Origin: Pseudomonas sp. UMAB-08
Lineage (GTDB): Bacteria > Pseudomonadota > Gammaproteobacteria > Pseudomonadales > Pseudomonadaceae
Direction of reading: 5' to 3'
Length of the DNA: 64,000 bases
Assembly (NCBI RefSeq): GCF_900095225.1
Contig: NZ_LT607419.1
Location: 146,348 to 210,347, forward strand
A model generated the notes under the pieces. It saw only the letters and a list, made by a program, of their open reading frames with translations. It was not told where the DNA came from and did not search any database. Shown piece by piece: positions 45,724 to 55,319 of the stretch. Within the stretch, counting starts at the first letter, position 1. Every line of letters starts with the position of its first letter. The translations under genes and the position numbers were made by a program.

Positions 45724-46452
45724 CTACGCACGCTTGCCGACGGGTTTACCGTCTGCGTCTATGACAGTGCCATCATCATATTCAAAAGTGCCGTCGACAT
45801 GACGCATCACTTTGTCTGCCGAGTAATACCACCTTCCATCCGGGTATTTGATATCACCGGCGGGGTCTTTGATTGACCCATCCGGATATTCGGTCGTTCC
45901 ATCTGCGTATTGTTTGCTTCCGTCTGGATGAGTCACGGTCTTTTTAGCGTCATCGATGACTTTCCCATCGGTAAGTGTAACCGTCGACGTTTCGTTGTTG
46001 ACCACGGTTCCGTCGGCCAGCTTAGCGATGGGGGCGGGTTGGCCGGTGGACAGGTCTTTGATGGAGGACGCGATCGAAAACGCGTTGGCGGCTATATCAA
46101 AGGCCGTACTGACGCTTTCCAGAGTGCTGCGAGGCGCCGGCTTTTCCGGAAGCTCTCGGGTGGGCAAGCCCGCCTGATCAACTTGAGGCTTGGTCGGCGG
46201 GGCTTTTGGCTTGTCCGAGACCATCGGTGGCCTGGCGGGTGGGCCTTTTGGCTTGTCCGGGAAGACCGATGGCCCGGCTGGCGGGCCCTTCGGCTTATCT
46301 TTGGAAGTCGACGTTTTGCCCTCGGAAGTATCTTTTCTGGCAGGAGGCTTAATCTTCGGGACTTTTGGCGGCCCTGCAACGGGCATGACCAACGCCTCAG
46401 GCGTCATTAAAATAGTTTTCGACAGCCGGGCTATTCGAATCAACAGGTCCAT
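45724..46452 (-). CDS. DG-repeat protein with Pro/Lys-rich linker, function unknown
   Basis: 242 aa, not recognised as a characterised protein. Residues 52-93 are three imperfect 14-residue repeats beginning DKPKGPP or DKPKAPP. Residues 145-235 hold regularly spaced Asp-Gly turns at 147, 162, 177, 184, 191, (198), 205, 220, 227 and 234, that is steps of 7 or 15, with Tyr/His/Pro before many of them (YPDGS, HPDGS, YPDGR, YDDGT). This resembles the beta-repeat of the T-complex 10 C-terminal (G-box) family. No clear signal peptide; AAGGA is 11 bases before the ATG. In PAO1 the feo genes lie at this point, from memory, so this may be an accessory insertion. Confidence 0.7.
   Translation of the reverse strand: MDLLIRIARLSKTILMTPEALVMPVAGPPKVPKIKPPARKDTSEGKTSTSKDKPKGPPAGPSVFPDKPKGPPARPPMVSDKPKAPPTKPQVDQAGLPTRELPEKPAPRSTLESVSTAFDIAANAFSIASSIKDLSTGQPAPIAKLADGTVVNNETSTVTLTDGKVIDDAKKTVTHPDGSKQYADGTTEYPDGSIKDPAGDIKYPDGRWYYSADKVMRHVDGTFEYDDGTVIDADGKPVGKRA
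46174..46299 (-). repeat. Three tandem 42-base repeats inside the DG-repeat gene
   Basis: 126 bases encoding residues 52-93 as three units of 14 codons. Each unit starts with Asp-Lys-Pro-Lys; units 1 and 2 are closest at the DNA level. Copy number could vary between strains. Confidence 0.75.
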
Positions 46453-46777
46453 TCATAATATCGTCCTTATACCTGAGCACGCACACCGTGCATGACCCGG
46501 TATTAATTAGTTATCGCAAAAGTGTTTATTTAACGGGAATAAAACCTTTTTTATAACCCGCCCCGACCAAGAGCAACTCAGCCGCTAACGACACCTTACA
46601 AAACAACTAACAAAAGACAAGCCCCTCCGCCCCTCATTATCAAGAAACCGCAATAAACAGAAAAGCCCCACACGCAACAGACCTGATTCCAATCACTGTA
46701 AATACTTCGGGCCACGCTACGCACCGGTTTTATCGATACACCGATGCGTGCGCGCGCCTTTATGTGTTCACTGCTGA
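46453..46777. other. AT-rich intergenic region
   Basis: 325 bases, clearly richer in A+T than the surroundings (for example TATTAATTAGTTATCGC and CCTTTTTTATAACCC). It presumably holds the promoter of the DG-repeat gene. I see no clear terminator for the coiled-coil protein gene and no coding potential. Confidence 0.45.
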
Positions 46778-47632
46778 CTAACGGGCGTTAATCTGCTGTT
46801 GCAGATTCTGAATCTGGCTCTGCAAGGTGCTGATGTTGCGCGTGACTTGCCCACGGAACGCATCAAACTCAGCGGTACTGCCACCTTGAGCCGCTGCAGC
46901 CGGACGATTGTCCTGCTCGCTTTTGAGCACCAATACCTCTTGCTCGAGACGGTCGAGGGCCACACTTGGATTACCCTGCTTTTTCAGCGCTGCCACATCA
47001 GCGTTCAGGCTTTTCATCTGAGCATCAAGCTGAGCTTGAATAGACTGCGTGGCCTTCATGTCAGGCTGTGCACCTTTCAATGCCGCCAGTTCGGTGCCCA
47101 GGCTTTTCACTTGCTCTTGTAGCTGAGTATTGGCGGTCTGCAACTGGGCAGTCTGCGCAGACATCTGTTCCAGGCGCTTGCCCAAGCCACTTTGTTGGCC
47201 GACGACGCCCTCTTGCTGTTTGTCCTGATCGTTCAGTTTGCTTTCCAGCTTCTGAATTTGCAGTTTCAACGCTTCACTGCCGTTGCTGGCGACCGACTGG
47301 GTCGCCACCACTTTCCCGGAGATGTCCTGTAACCGCCCTGCCGCTTCCTCGCTGATGCGCGCAAAGCTTTCCTGAGTCGCAACCAGTTGCTGCTCCATCA
47401 ACGAAACCTGCTGAAAACTCCACCAGGCCAGCCCTGCGAAGGCAATGAACAATGCACCGACCAATGCCCAGATAGGCCCGGTATTGGCGCGTTTGACCTT
47501 CACCACTGGCGTGCTGCGCGAATACACCGTCGTGCGATCACGAGCACCGGCAGTCGGTGCGAAATCGTCATCGTCGTCTTTGGCACTGAGGTTCGGCACA
47601 TCATGGAAGTCATCGTGCGGGTCGTTACGCAT
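46778..47632 (-). CDS. Membrane-anchored coiled-coil protein
   Basis: 284 aa. Acidic cytoplasmic N-terminus (AKDDDDDFAP), one transmembrane helix near residues 53-72 (IWALVGALFIAFAGLAWW), then about 200 residues of predicted coiled coil rich in Gln, Leu, Lys and Glu (LKLQIQKLESKLNDQ, LQTANTQLQEQVKSL), ending in LQSQIQNLQQQINAR. Bitopic type II topology with a periplasmic coil is likely. No enzyme domain. It lies 80 bases downstream of the epimerase gene, same strand. PAO1 has a similar hypothetical protein next to an epimerase, from memory. Confidence 0.78.
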   Translation of the reverse strand: MRNDPHDDFHDVPNLSAKDDDDDFAPTAGARDRTTVYSRSTPVVKVKRANTGPIWALVGALFIAFAGLAWWSFQQVSLMEQQLVATQESFARISEEAAGRLQDISGKVVATQSVASNGSEALKLQIQKLESKLNDQDKQQEGVVGQQSGLGKRLEQMSAQTAQLQTANTQLQEQVKSLGTELAALKGAQPDMKATQSIQAQLDAQMKSLNADVAALKKQGNPSVALDRLEQEVLVLKSEQDNRPAAAAQGGSTAEFDAFRGQVTRNISTLQSQIQNLQQQINAR

Positions 47633-47712
47633 GGTTAAACCTTTTGGAAGCTGCTGAAGACTGAAAAGGATTGCAGTATAACCACTCGCCTCGCCGGCCA
47701 AGAGGTCCTGCG

Positions 47713-48705
47713 TCAAATCGACTGTTGCGCTTTCCACCAGCCACAAAACTCGTCCAGTGCCGTCCACAGGCTGACCCGTGGCTGATAGTCCAGATAATGC
47801 TGAGCCCGGCTGATGTCCAACGTGAAATCCTTGCTCATCATCTGCACACCCAACCGCGACAACGTCGGCTCAGGGCGCCCGGGCCACAACAAGCAAGCGC
47901 CTTCGTTCAAGGCGGCGGCGCTGTAAGCCAGCGCATAGGAACGGTAGCGGGTGACTTGCGGCAGTTCCATCTGACGCATCACATAGTTCACCACGTCCCA
48001 CAGTGGAACCGGCGTGCCGTTGCTGATGTTGTAGGCCTTGCCCAAGGCGGAGCCGGCCGCCAGCAGACTGCTGAGCAGTGCGTCATTAAGGTTCTGGATG
48101 CTAGTGAAGTCGACTTTGTTCAGGCCATTGCCGACAATCGACAGGCGCTTTTTGCGCTGCATGTTCAACAGCCGCGGAAAGATGCTGTTATCGCCTGCGC
48201 CCGTGACAAAGCGCGGGCGCAGGGCGATGACTTCCAACCCGAACTCCTCGGCACCGAAGACCTTTTGCTCTGCCAGGTATTTGGTCGCCGCGTAGTGATT
48301 GATGAAGCGCTTGGGCACCTGTTCTTCCTTGATTCCCAGATGCGAATGACCGTCGAAGTAAATCGACGGTGAGGACAGATGCACCAACCGCCGCACCTGC
48401 TGCTTGAGGCAGCCTTCGACGATGTTTTCCGTCACTTGCACGTTGCCTTGCTGAAAGTCCTGACGACGACCCCAAACCCCCACGGTTCCGGCGCAATGCA
48501 CCACTGCTTCGACGTCATGGCATAACCGCTGTACCAGTTCGGGATCGGACAAATCACCCTGGATGAATTCCGCACCACGGCGCACCAGATGCTCGACGCC
48601 CTCGGCACGACGGCCGTTGACCCGCACGGTAAAGCCCTGCTCTAACGCGAAACGCGCAAAGCGTCCGCCGATGAAGCCGCTTGCGCCGGTGACCAGAATC
48701 TTCAT
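47713..48705 (-). CDS. NAD(P)-dependent SDR epimerase/dehydrogenase
   Basis: 330 aa extended short-chain dehydrogenase. Rossmann motif TGASGFIGG at residues 6-14; catalytic Ser in HLSSPSIY and YxxxK in HYAATKYLAE. Closest in pattern to 3-beta-hydroxysteroid dehydrogenase/isomerase-like or nucleoside-sugar epimerase proteins; the substrate is not evident. It is transcribed in the same direction as argP and the coiled-coil gene. Confidence 0.85.
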   Translation of the reverse strand: MKILVTGASGFIGGRFARFALEQGFTVRVNGRRAEGVEHLVRRGAEFIQGDLSDPELVQRLCHDVEAVVHCAGTVGVWGRRQDFQQGNVQVTENIVEGCLKQQVRRLVHLSSPSIYFDGHSHLGIKEEQVPKRFINHYAATKYLAEQKVFGAEEFGLEVIALRPRFVTGAGDNSIFPRLLNMQRKKRLSIVGNGLNKVDFTSIQNLNDALLSSLLAAGSALGKAYNISNGTPVPLWDVVNYVMRQMELPQVTRYRSYALAYSAAALNEGACLLWPGRPEPTLSRLGVQMMSKDFTLDISRAQHYLDYQPRVSLWTALDEFCGWWKAQQSI

Positions 48706-48770
48706 TTACCGCTCCGTTAACTGTGTGTTCATGACGTGTTGTTTATTGCATGGCTCGAAGCAGGTGACGC

Positions 48771-49670
48771 TCACGGAATGTTAAGCGGCACTAGCCATTG
48801 GCCTGCCCGGTGGGTCAGGTGCTCCGTCAACTGCGTCAGCAACTGACCACCATTGCGCCAATGATGCCAATACAACGGGACATCGATGGGATGATCAGCC
48901 AGCAGTTCCACCAGCAGGCCGCGTTGCATCTGATCGCGCATCTGCTCCTGCGGCACCAGCCCCCAACCGAGCCCTGCCTCGGCCATGCGCAGAAACCCTT
49001 CGGACGACGGACACAAATGATGCTCGAAGCCCCCCTCCACGCCCAGCGATGCCAGGTAGCGGTGCTGAAGAAAGTCATCGGGACCAAACACCAGCGCGGG
49101 TGAGCGCGCCAGTTGCACGGCGGTCACGCCCTGCGGAAAGTGCCGGGCGATAAAGCCGGGACTCGCCACTGCACGATAGCGCATGGCGCCCAGCAGCACG
49201 CTGCGCGCGCCAGCCACCGGCCGCTCGGTGCCGCACACACAGGCGGCCACTTCACCGGCACGCATCCGCTTGAGGCCCACGTCCTGGTCTTCGACCACCA
49301 AGTCCAGCAATAGATGCTGCTCGGCGCAAAAATCGCCGACTGCGGCTGCCCACCATGTCGCCAGGCTGTCGGCGTTAAGCGCAATACGCAGGCGTTCGGG
49401 CATGCCTTCTTCGTCCAGCGCCGGCACCTGGCTTTGCAGATCACGTTCAAGCAGGCGCACCTGCTGCACATGGTTGAGCAAGCGTCGGCCAATCTCTGTC
49501 GGGCTCGGCGGGGTGGCACGGATCAACACGGGTTGACCGACCCGCGCCTCGAGCAATTTGATCCGCTGCGATACCGCTGATTGGGACAGGCCCAAGACCT
49601 GAGCACCACGCTCGAAACCTGCCTGCTCGACGACGGCCGCCAAAGCAGAGAGCAATTTGTAGTCGAACAT
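48771..49670 (-). CDS. argP: LysR-family regulator ArgP (IciA)
   Basis: 299 aa. N-terminal HTH in RGAQVLGLSQSAVSQRIKLLEARVGQP (about residues 22-48) and a periplasmic-binding-like effector domain. MFDYKLLSALAAVV is the typical start; an ATG one codon earlier is possible. ArgP responds to lysine/arginine and activates the exporter gene, which here lies divergently 156 bases away, the classical arrangement for LysG/LysE and ArgP/ArgO. Confidence 0.9.
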   Translation of the reverse strand: MFDYKLLSALAAVVEQAGFERGAQVLGLSQSAVSQRIKLLEARVGQPVLIRATPPSPTEIGRRLLNHVQQVRLLERDLQSQVPALDEEGMPERLRIALNADSLATWWAAAVGDFCAEQHLLLDLVVEDQDVGLKRMRAGEVAACVCGTERPVAGARSVLLGAMRYRAVASPGFIARHFPQGVTAVQLARSPALVFGPDDFLQHRYLASLGVEGGFEHHLCPSSEGFLRMAEAGLGWGLVPQEQMRDQMQRGLLVELLADHPIDVPLYWHHWRNGGQLLTQLTEHLTHRAGQWLVPLNIP

Positions 49671-49826
49671 CATTTTCTCTAATGAGTGATGAGCATTATT
49701 GGTTTTTCTTATACAGCCAAGCACCCCACACTCGCCACACAAACTGCATGAATCAAGCAATTACGCCTCCATTTTTGACGCTGATGGCCGCGCAAACATG
49801 AGTAGCTTTAAAGAGGAATGACGGAT

Positions 49827-50429
49827 ATGTGGCAAAGCTATCTCAATGGCCTGTTGGTGGCCGCAGGACTGATTATGGCGATCGGCACGCAAAACGCATT
49901 CGTCCTCGCACAAAGCCTGCGCCGCGAACATCACCTGCCCGTGGCGGCATTGTGCGTCGTATGTGATGCCCTGCTGGTGGCCGCCGGGGTTTTCGGGCTG
50001 GCGAATGTGCTGGCTCAAAACCCACTGTTATTGTCGATTGCCCGCTGGGGCGGGGCGGGATTTCTGCTGTGGTACGGCAGCCTGGCGCTGCGTCGCGCAT
50101 GCTCCCGGCAAAGCCTGCAACTCAATGAAAAACCCGGGCTGCGCTCACGGCGTGCCGTGCTGCTCAGTGCTTTGGCGGTAACGCTGCTCAACCCCCACGT
50201 GTATCTGGACACCGTGCTGTTGATAGGTTCGCTTGGCGCGCAGCAAAGTGTGCCCGGCGCTTATGTGGTCGGTGCCGCCAGTGCCTCATTGTTGTGGTTC
50301 ACCACGCTGGCCGTGGGTGCGGCGTGGCTCTCCCCGTGGCTGGCGCGGCCAGCGACCTGGCGCATGCTGGATCTGCTGGTGGCGGTGATGATGTTCAGTG
50401 TGGCGGCGCAATTGATTCGAGCGAGCTGA
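49827..50429 (+). CDS. LysE/ArgO-type amino-acid exporter
   Basis: 200 aa, about six membrane helices, LysE superfamily. Typical motifs are GLIMAIGTQNAFVLAQSLRR and the Asp-containing CVVCDALLV, plus LLNPHVYLDTV. I take the second ATG (MWQSYLNG) because AGAGGA is 9 bases upstream; the first ATG directly abuts that site. Divergent from argP, so induction by lysine or arginine is expected. Confidence 0.9.
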   Translation: MWQSYLNGLLVAAGLIMAIGTQNAFVLAQSLRREHHLPVAALCVVCDALLVAAGVFGLANVLAQNPLLLSIARWGGAGFLLWYGSLALRRACSRQSLQLNEKPGLRSRRAVLLSALAVTLLNPHVYLDTVLLIGSLGAQQSVPGAYVVGAASASLLWFTTLAVGAAWLSPWLARPATWRMLDLLVAVMMFSVAAQLIRAS

Positions 50430-50590
50430 GTCCGGAGTGTTCGGGGCAACGCATAAAACCCGTGGGGCAGCCCCCCATCTGCGGTTGTTATCAGGTCTCG
50501 TTGGCTGATCAATATTTATCATCAGGTTTACGACAAGGCTCTGGAACCTCTATTCCACACAGTTGTTGCGTGGTTATGGCGCAGGCCGGG

Positions 50591-50599
50591 TGCTATGAT
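50591..50599 (+). promoter_or_regulatory. Possible extended -10 of sodB
   Basis: TGCTATGAT matches TGN-TATAAT except one base, about 108 bases before the sodB ATG. No good -35 at standard spacing was found. Confidence 0.3.
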
Positions 50600-50706
50600 C
50601 CAGCCCCTGCGTCGCAAAGAGTACAAACTCCCCGACGCATGTTTATGTCTGGCCGCCCGTGATCGGCCTTGCGCTCACCGCAACTGACCTGATTAGGAGA
50701 TTAACC

Positions 50707-51303
50707 ATGGCTTTTGAATTGCCAGCGCTGCCCTACGCACACGATGCCCTGCAGCCGCACATTTCCCGTGAAACCCTGGAATACCACCACGACAAGCACC
50801 ACAACACCTACGTCGTGAACCTGAACAACCTGGTGCCAGGCACCGAGTTCGAAGGCAAAACCCTGGAAGAGATCATCAAGACTTCTTCGGGCGGTATCTT
50901 CAACAACGCCGCTCAGGTCTGGAACCACACGTTCTACTGGAACTGCATGGCGCCAAATGCTGGCGGCGAACCTACCGGTGCTCTGGCTGACGCGATCAAC
51001 GCTGCGTTCGGCTCCTTCGCCAAGTTCAAAGAAGAGTTCAGCAAAACCTCCATCGGCACCTTCGGTTCCGGCTGGGGCTGGCTGGTGAAAAAGGCTGACG
51101 GTTCCCTGGCTCTGGCCAGCACCATCGGCGCCGGCAACCCGCTGACCAGCGGCGAAACCCCGCTGCTGACCTGCGATGTGTGGGAACACGCTTACTACAT
51201 CGACTACCGCAACGTGCGGCCGAAGTACGTAGAAGCGTTCTGGAATCTGGTTAACTGGAAGTTCGTCGCTGAGCAATTTGAAGGCAAAACCTTCAAAGCC
51301 TAA
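50707..51303 (+). CDS. sodB: Iron superoxide dismutase SodB
   Basis: Cytoplasmic Fe-SOD of 198 aa converting superoxide to oxygen and peroxide. All metal ligands line up with the E. coli numbering: His27, His74, Asp157, His161. The iron-type signature is present ([20 protein letters not shown]). TAGGAG lies 8 bases before the ATG and a terminator follows. Same neighbour order (lysE, sodB, bifA) as PAO1, from memory. Confidence 0.97.
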   Translation: MAFELPALPYAHDALQPHISRETLEYHHDKHHNTYVVNLNNLVPGTEFEGKTLEEIIKTSSGGIFNNAAQVWNHTFYWNCMAPNAGGEPTGALADAINAAFGSFAKFKEEFSKTSIGTFGSGWGWLVKKADGSLALASTIGAGNPLTSGETPLLTCDVWEHAYYIDYRNVRPKYVEAFWNLVNWKFVAEQFEGKTFKA

Positions 51304-51317
51304 GCGCTGATCCAGAC

Positions 51318-51346
51318 AAAAAACCCGGCATTGCCGGGTTTTTTTT
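51318..51346 (+). terminator. Terminator after sodB
   Basis: A6 CCCGGC, loop ATT, GCCGGG followed by T8. The remaining 266 bases up to bifA show no further clear signal apart from AAGGA before the TTG start. Confidence 0.9.
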
Positions 51347-51612
51347 CGTCTGTGCTTCGCTCTTTTCTGTATTGTCACCGTGCAATAGCAGACTAATATC
51401 AGTTTCTTGACAGCTTTACAGGTCAGCGCTCAAGTTCCACGTGTATTCGACCGACATAAATAGAGAGAGCCTTACCTCGGTCTCTAGAACAGCGTTAACG
51501 GCAGGTACACGCAACTGACCTCCAGATGCGATTGCCCCTTTGACGAGCCGCTTGTGTTTACCAATACTCGCACACGGTCACACGCTCCCAGCACGGATTA
51601 AGGAATAACCAT

Positions 51613-53664
51613 TTGAAGCTGGAACTCAAAAACAGCTTGTCGGTAAAGCTGCTGCGCGTGGTGCTGCTCTCGGCGCTGATCGTAGGGGTGGTCTTGAGTT
51701 GTGCGCAGATCGTCTTCGACGCCTACAAGACCCGACAAGCCGTCGCCAGTGATGCCGGACGCATCCTCGATATGTTCCGCGACCCTTCGACCCAGGCGGT
51801 CTACAGCCTGGACCGGGAGATGGGCATGCAGGTCATCGAAGGCCTGTTTCAGGACAATGCCGTGCGCATGGCGTCCATCGGGCATCCGAACGAAGCCATG
51901 CTCGCGGAAAAATCCCGTGAACTGAAACAGACGCCCACCCGCTGGCTGACCGACCTGATCCTCGGACAGGAGCGCAGCTTCAACACTCAACTGGTCGGTC
52001 ACGGCCCGTACAGTGAGTATTACGGCGACCTGCGCATTACCCTCGACACCGCCACCTATGGCGAAAGTTTTATCGTCAGCTCAGTGATCATCTTCATTTC
52101 CGGCGTGCTGCGAGCCTTGGCCATGGGCCTGGTGCTGTACCTGGTCTATCACTGGCTGCTGACCAAACCGCTGTCGAAAATCATTGAACACCTGACCAGT
52201 ATCAACCCCGACCGCCCCAGCGAGCATCAACTGCCGCTGCTCAAGGGCCATGAAAAAAACGAATTGGGCATCTGGGTCACCACCGCCAACCAGTTGCTGG
52301 CCTCGATTGAACGCAACACGCATCTGCGCCACGAAGCCGAGAACAGCCTGCTGCGCATGTCCCAGTACGACTTCCTCACCGGCCTGCCCAACCGCCAGCA
52401 ATTTCAACAACAACTGGACAAGATTCTGGTCGATGCCGGCCGCCTGCAACGCCGGGTTGCGGTGCTGTGTGTGGGGCTTGATGACTTTAAAGGCATCAAC
52501 GAACAGTTCAGCTACCAGACTGGCGACCAACTGCTGCTGGCGCTGGCTGATCGCCTGCGTGGTCACAGCGGCCGATTGGGTGCCCTCGCCCGCTTGGGCG
52601 GCGATCAGTTTGCCTTGGTACAAGCCGATATCGAACAGCCCTACGAGGCCGCCGAGTTGGCGCAAAGCATCCTCGACGATCTGGAAGCGCCCTTTGCGCT
52701 GGACCAGCAGGAAATCCGTCTGCGCGCGACCATTGGCATCACCTTGTTTCCAGAAGATGGCGACAGCACCGAGAAACTGCTGCAAAAAGCCGAACAGACC
52801 ATGACCCTGGCCAAGTCCCGGTCGCGAAACCGTTATCAGTTCTACATCGCCAGCGTCGACAGCGAAATGCGTCGACGTCGCGAGCTTGAAAAAGACCTGC
52901 GTGAAGCCTTGCCACGCAATCAGCTGTACCTGGTCTATCAGCCACAGATCAGTTACCGCGATCACCGCGTCGTCGGGGTTGAAGCCTTGATACGCTGGCA
53001 GCACCCCGAACACGGCCTGGTACCGCCGGACCTGTTCATTCCGCTGGCCGAGCAGAACGGCACGATCATCGCGATTGGCGAGTGGGTACTCGATCAGGCC
53101 TGTCGGCAGTTACGCGAATGGCACGACCAGGGGTTCAGTGACCTGCGCATGGCCGTCAACCTGTCGACCGTGCAACTGCACCACGCCGAATTGCCGCGCG
53201 TGGTAAACAACCTGCTGCAGATTTACCGCTTGCCGCCGCGCAGCCTGGAACTGGAAGTCACCGAAACCGGCCTGATGGAAGACATCAGCACCGCAGCCCA
53301 GCACCTGCTGAGCCTGCGCCGCTCCGGCGCGTTGATCGCCATTGATGACTTCGGCACCGGTTATTCTTCCTTGAGTTACCTCAAGAGCTTGCCGCTGGAC
53401 AAAATCAAGATCGACAAGAGCTTCGTCCAGGACCTGATCGATGACGACGATGACGCCACCATCGTGCGCGCTATCATCCAACTGGGTAAAAGTCTCGGCA
53501 TGCAGGTGATTGCCGAAGGCGTAGAAACCGCCGAACAAGAGGCTTACATCATTTCTGAAGGCTGTCACGAAGGCCAGGGCTACCTCTACAGCAAGCCCCT
53601 GCCCGCCCGCGAACTGCTGGCTTTTTTGAAGCACGCCCAGCGCTCCAACGCGGAAATCCTGTAA
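51613..53664 (+). CDS. bifA: c-di-GMP phosphodiesterase BifA (degenerate GGDEF plus EAL)
   Basis: 683 aa inner-membrane protein: helix at residues 12-32, periplasmic sensor, second helix near 160-185, HAMP-like linker, GGDEF domain, EAL domain. The cyclase site reads GGDQF, as in P. aeruginosa BifA, so cyclase activity is not expected. The EAL domain is complete (VEALIRWQHPEHG, NLSTVQLHH, ELEVTETGLM, IDDFGTGYSSLSYL, KIDKSFVQDL, AEGVET). BifA lowers c-di-GMP and promotes swarming and dispersal. TTG start with AAGGA 7-8 bases upstream gives MKLELKNSLSVK, the known BifA N-terminus. Confidence 0.93.
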   Translation: MKLELKNSLSVKLLRVVLLSALIVGVVLSCAQIVFDAYKTRQAVASDAGRILDMFRDPSTQAVYSLDREMGMQVIEGLFQDNAVRMASIGHPNEAMLAEKSRELKQTPTRWLTDLILGQERSFNTQLVGHGPYSEYYGDLRITLDTATYGESFIVSSVIIFISGVLRALAMGLVLYLVYHWLLTKPLSKIIEHLTSINPDRPSEHQLPLLKGHEKNELGIWVTTANQLLASIERNTHLRHEAENSLLRMSQYDFLTGLPNRQQFQQQLDKILVDAGRLQRRVAVLCVGLDDFKGINEQFSYQTGDQLLLALADRLRGHSGRLGALARLGGDQFALVQADIEQPYEAAELAQSILDDLEAPFALDQQEIRLRATIGITLFPEDGDSTEKLLQKAEQTMTLAKSRSRNRYQFYIASVDSEMRRRRELEKDLREALPRNQLYLVYQPQISYRDHRVVGVEALIRWQHPEHGLVPPDLFIPLAEQNGTIIAIGEWVLDQACRQLREWHDQGFSDLRMAVNLSTVQLHHAELPRVVNNLLQIYRLPPRSLELEVTETGLMEDISTAAQHLLSLRRSGALIAIDDFGTGYSSLSYLKSLPLDKIKIDKSFVQDLIDDDDDATIVRAIIQLGKSLGMQVIAEGVETAEQEAYIISEGCHEGQGYLYSKPLPARELLAFLKHAQRSNAEIL

Positions 53665-53700
53665 CCCGGAACGACCCCGCCCCAACGCTCCTTCCCCCCA

Positions 53701-53736
53701 TGGTTACACGCCGAAATGGTGTGTAACCAAGTTTTT
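53701..53736 (+). terminator. Terminator after bifA
   Basis: TGGTTACAC (53701-53709) and GTGTAACCA (53721-53729), an 11-base loop, then AGTTTTTC. Nine-base perfect stem. Confidence 0.75.
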
Positions 53737-53754
53737 CTGCGCTGCCCCTTTACA

Positions 53755-53779
53755 TAGAATGCATATCTTTCGCATTATG
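53755..53779 (+). promoter_or_regulatory. Possible Fur site before the imelysin cluster
   Basis: Two overlapping 19-base windows, starting at 53755 and 53761, match the Fur consensus GATAATGATAATCATTATC at 11 and 10 of 19 positions, and AATGC/GCATT form an inverted pair (53758-53762, 53772-53776). It lies about 60-80 bases before the first gene of a cluster whose family is linked to iron. The match is only moderate. Confidence 0.35.
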
Positions 53780-53836
53780 ACGCAGTTTTTCCAATTGCTA
53801 ACGCGTGTTATTCACTTCTCGACGCAGGATTTCGTC

Positions 53837-55171
<1,335 letters not shown>

Positions 55172-55207
55172 TTCAAGGTTCACACCCATTACATGTGTAA
55201 ATGTGAT

Positions 55208-55283
55208 GGCGTCTTCGTGAATGAATTCACGCCCACAGGGAAACGCATGTTTTCTGTGGGCGTGAATGCATTTGCGGAGGCGG
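55208..55283. repeat. REP-like inverted pair between the imelysin and di-heme genes
   Basis: Arms of 17 bases (55222-55238 and 55254-55270) with a single mismatch around a 15-base loop, extended by similar flanks (GGCGTCTTCG, and GCGGAGGCGG on the right). Sequence family shared with 19048-19113. It would interrupt the cluster's mRNA with a strong hairpin. Confidence 0.75.
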
Positions 55284-55319
55284 TATGTCAGGCCAAAACC
55301 GCACTATCAGGATGCTCCA

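Noticed and set aside
46453..46777. Possible mobile-element scar next to the DG-repeat gene
   Set aside because: The region is AT-rich but I found no terminal inverted repeats, target duplication or transposase fragment.
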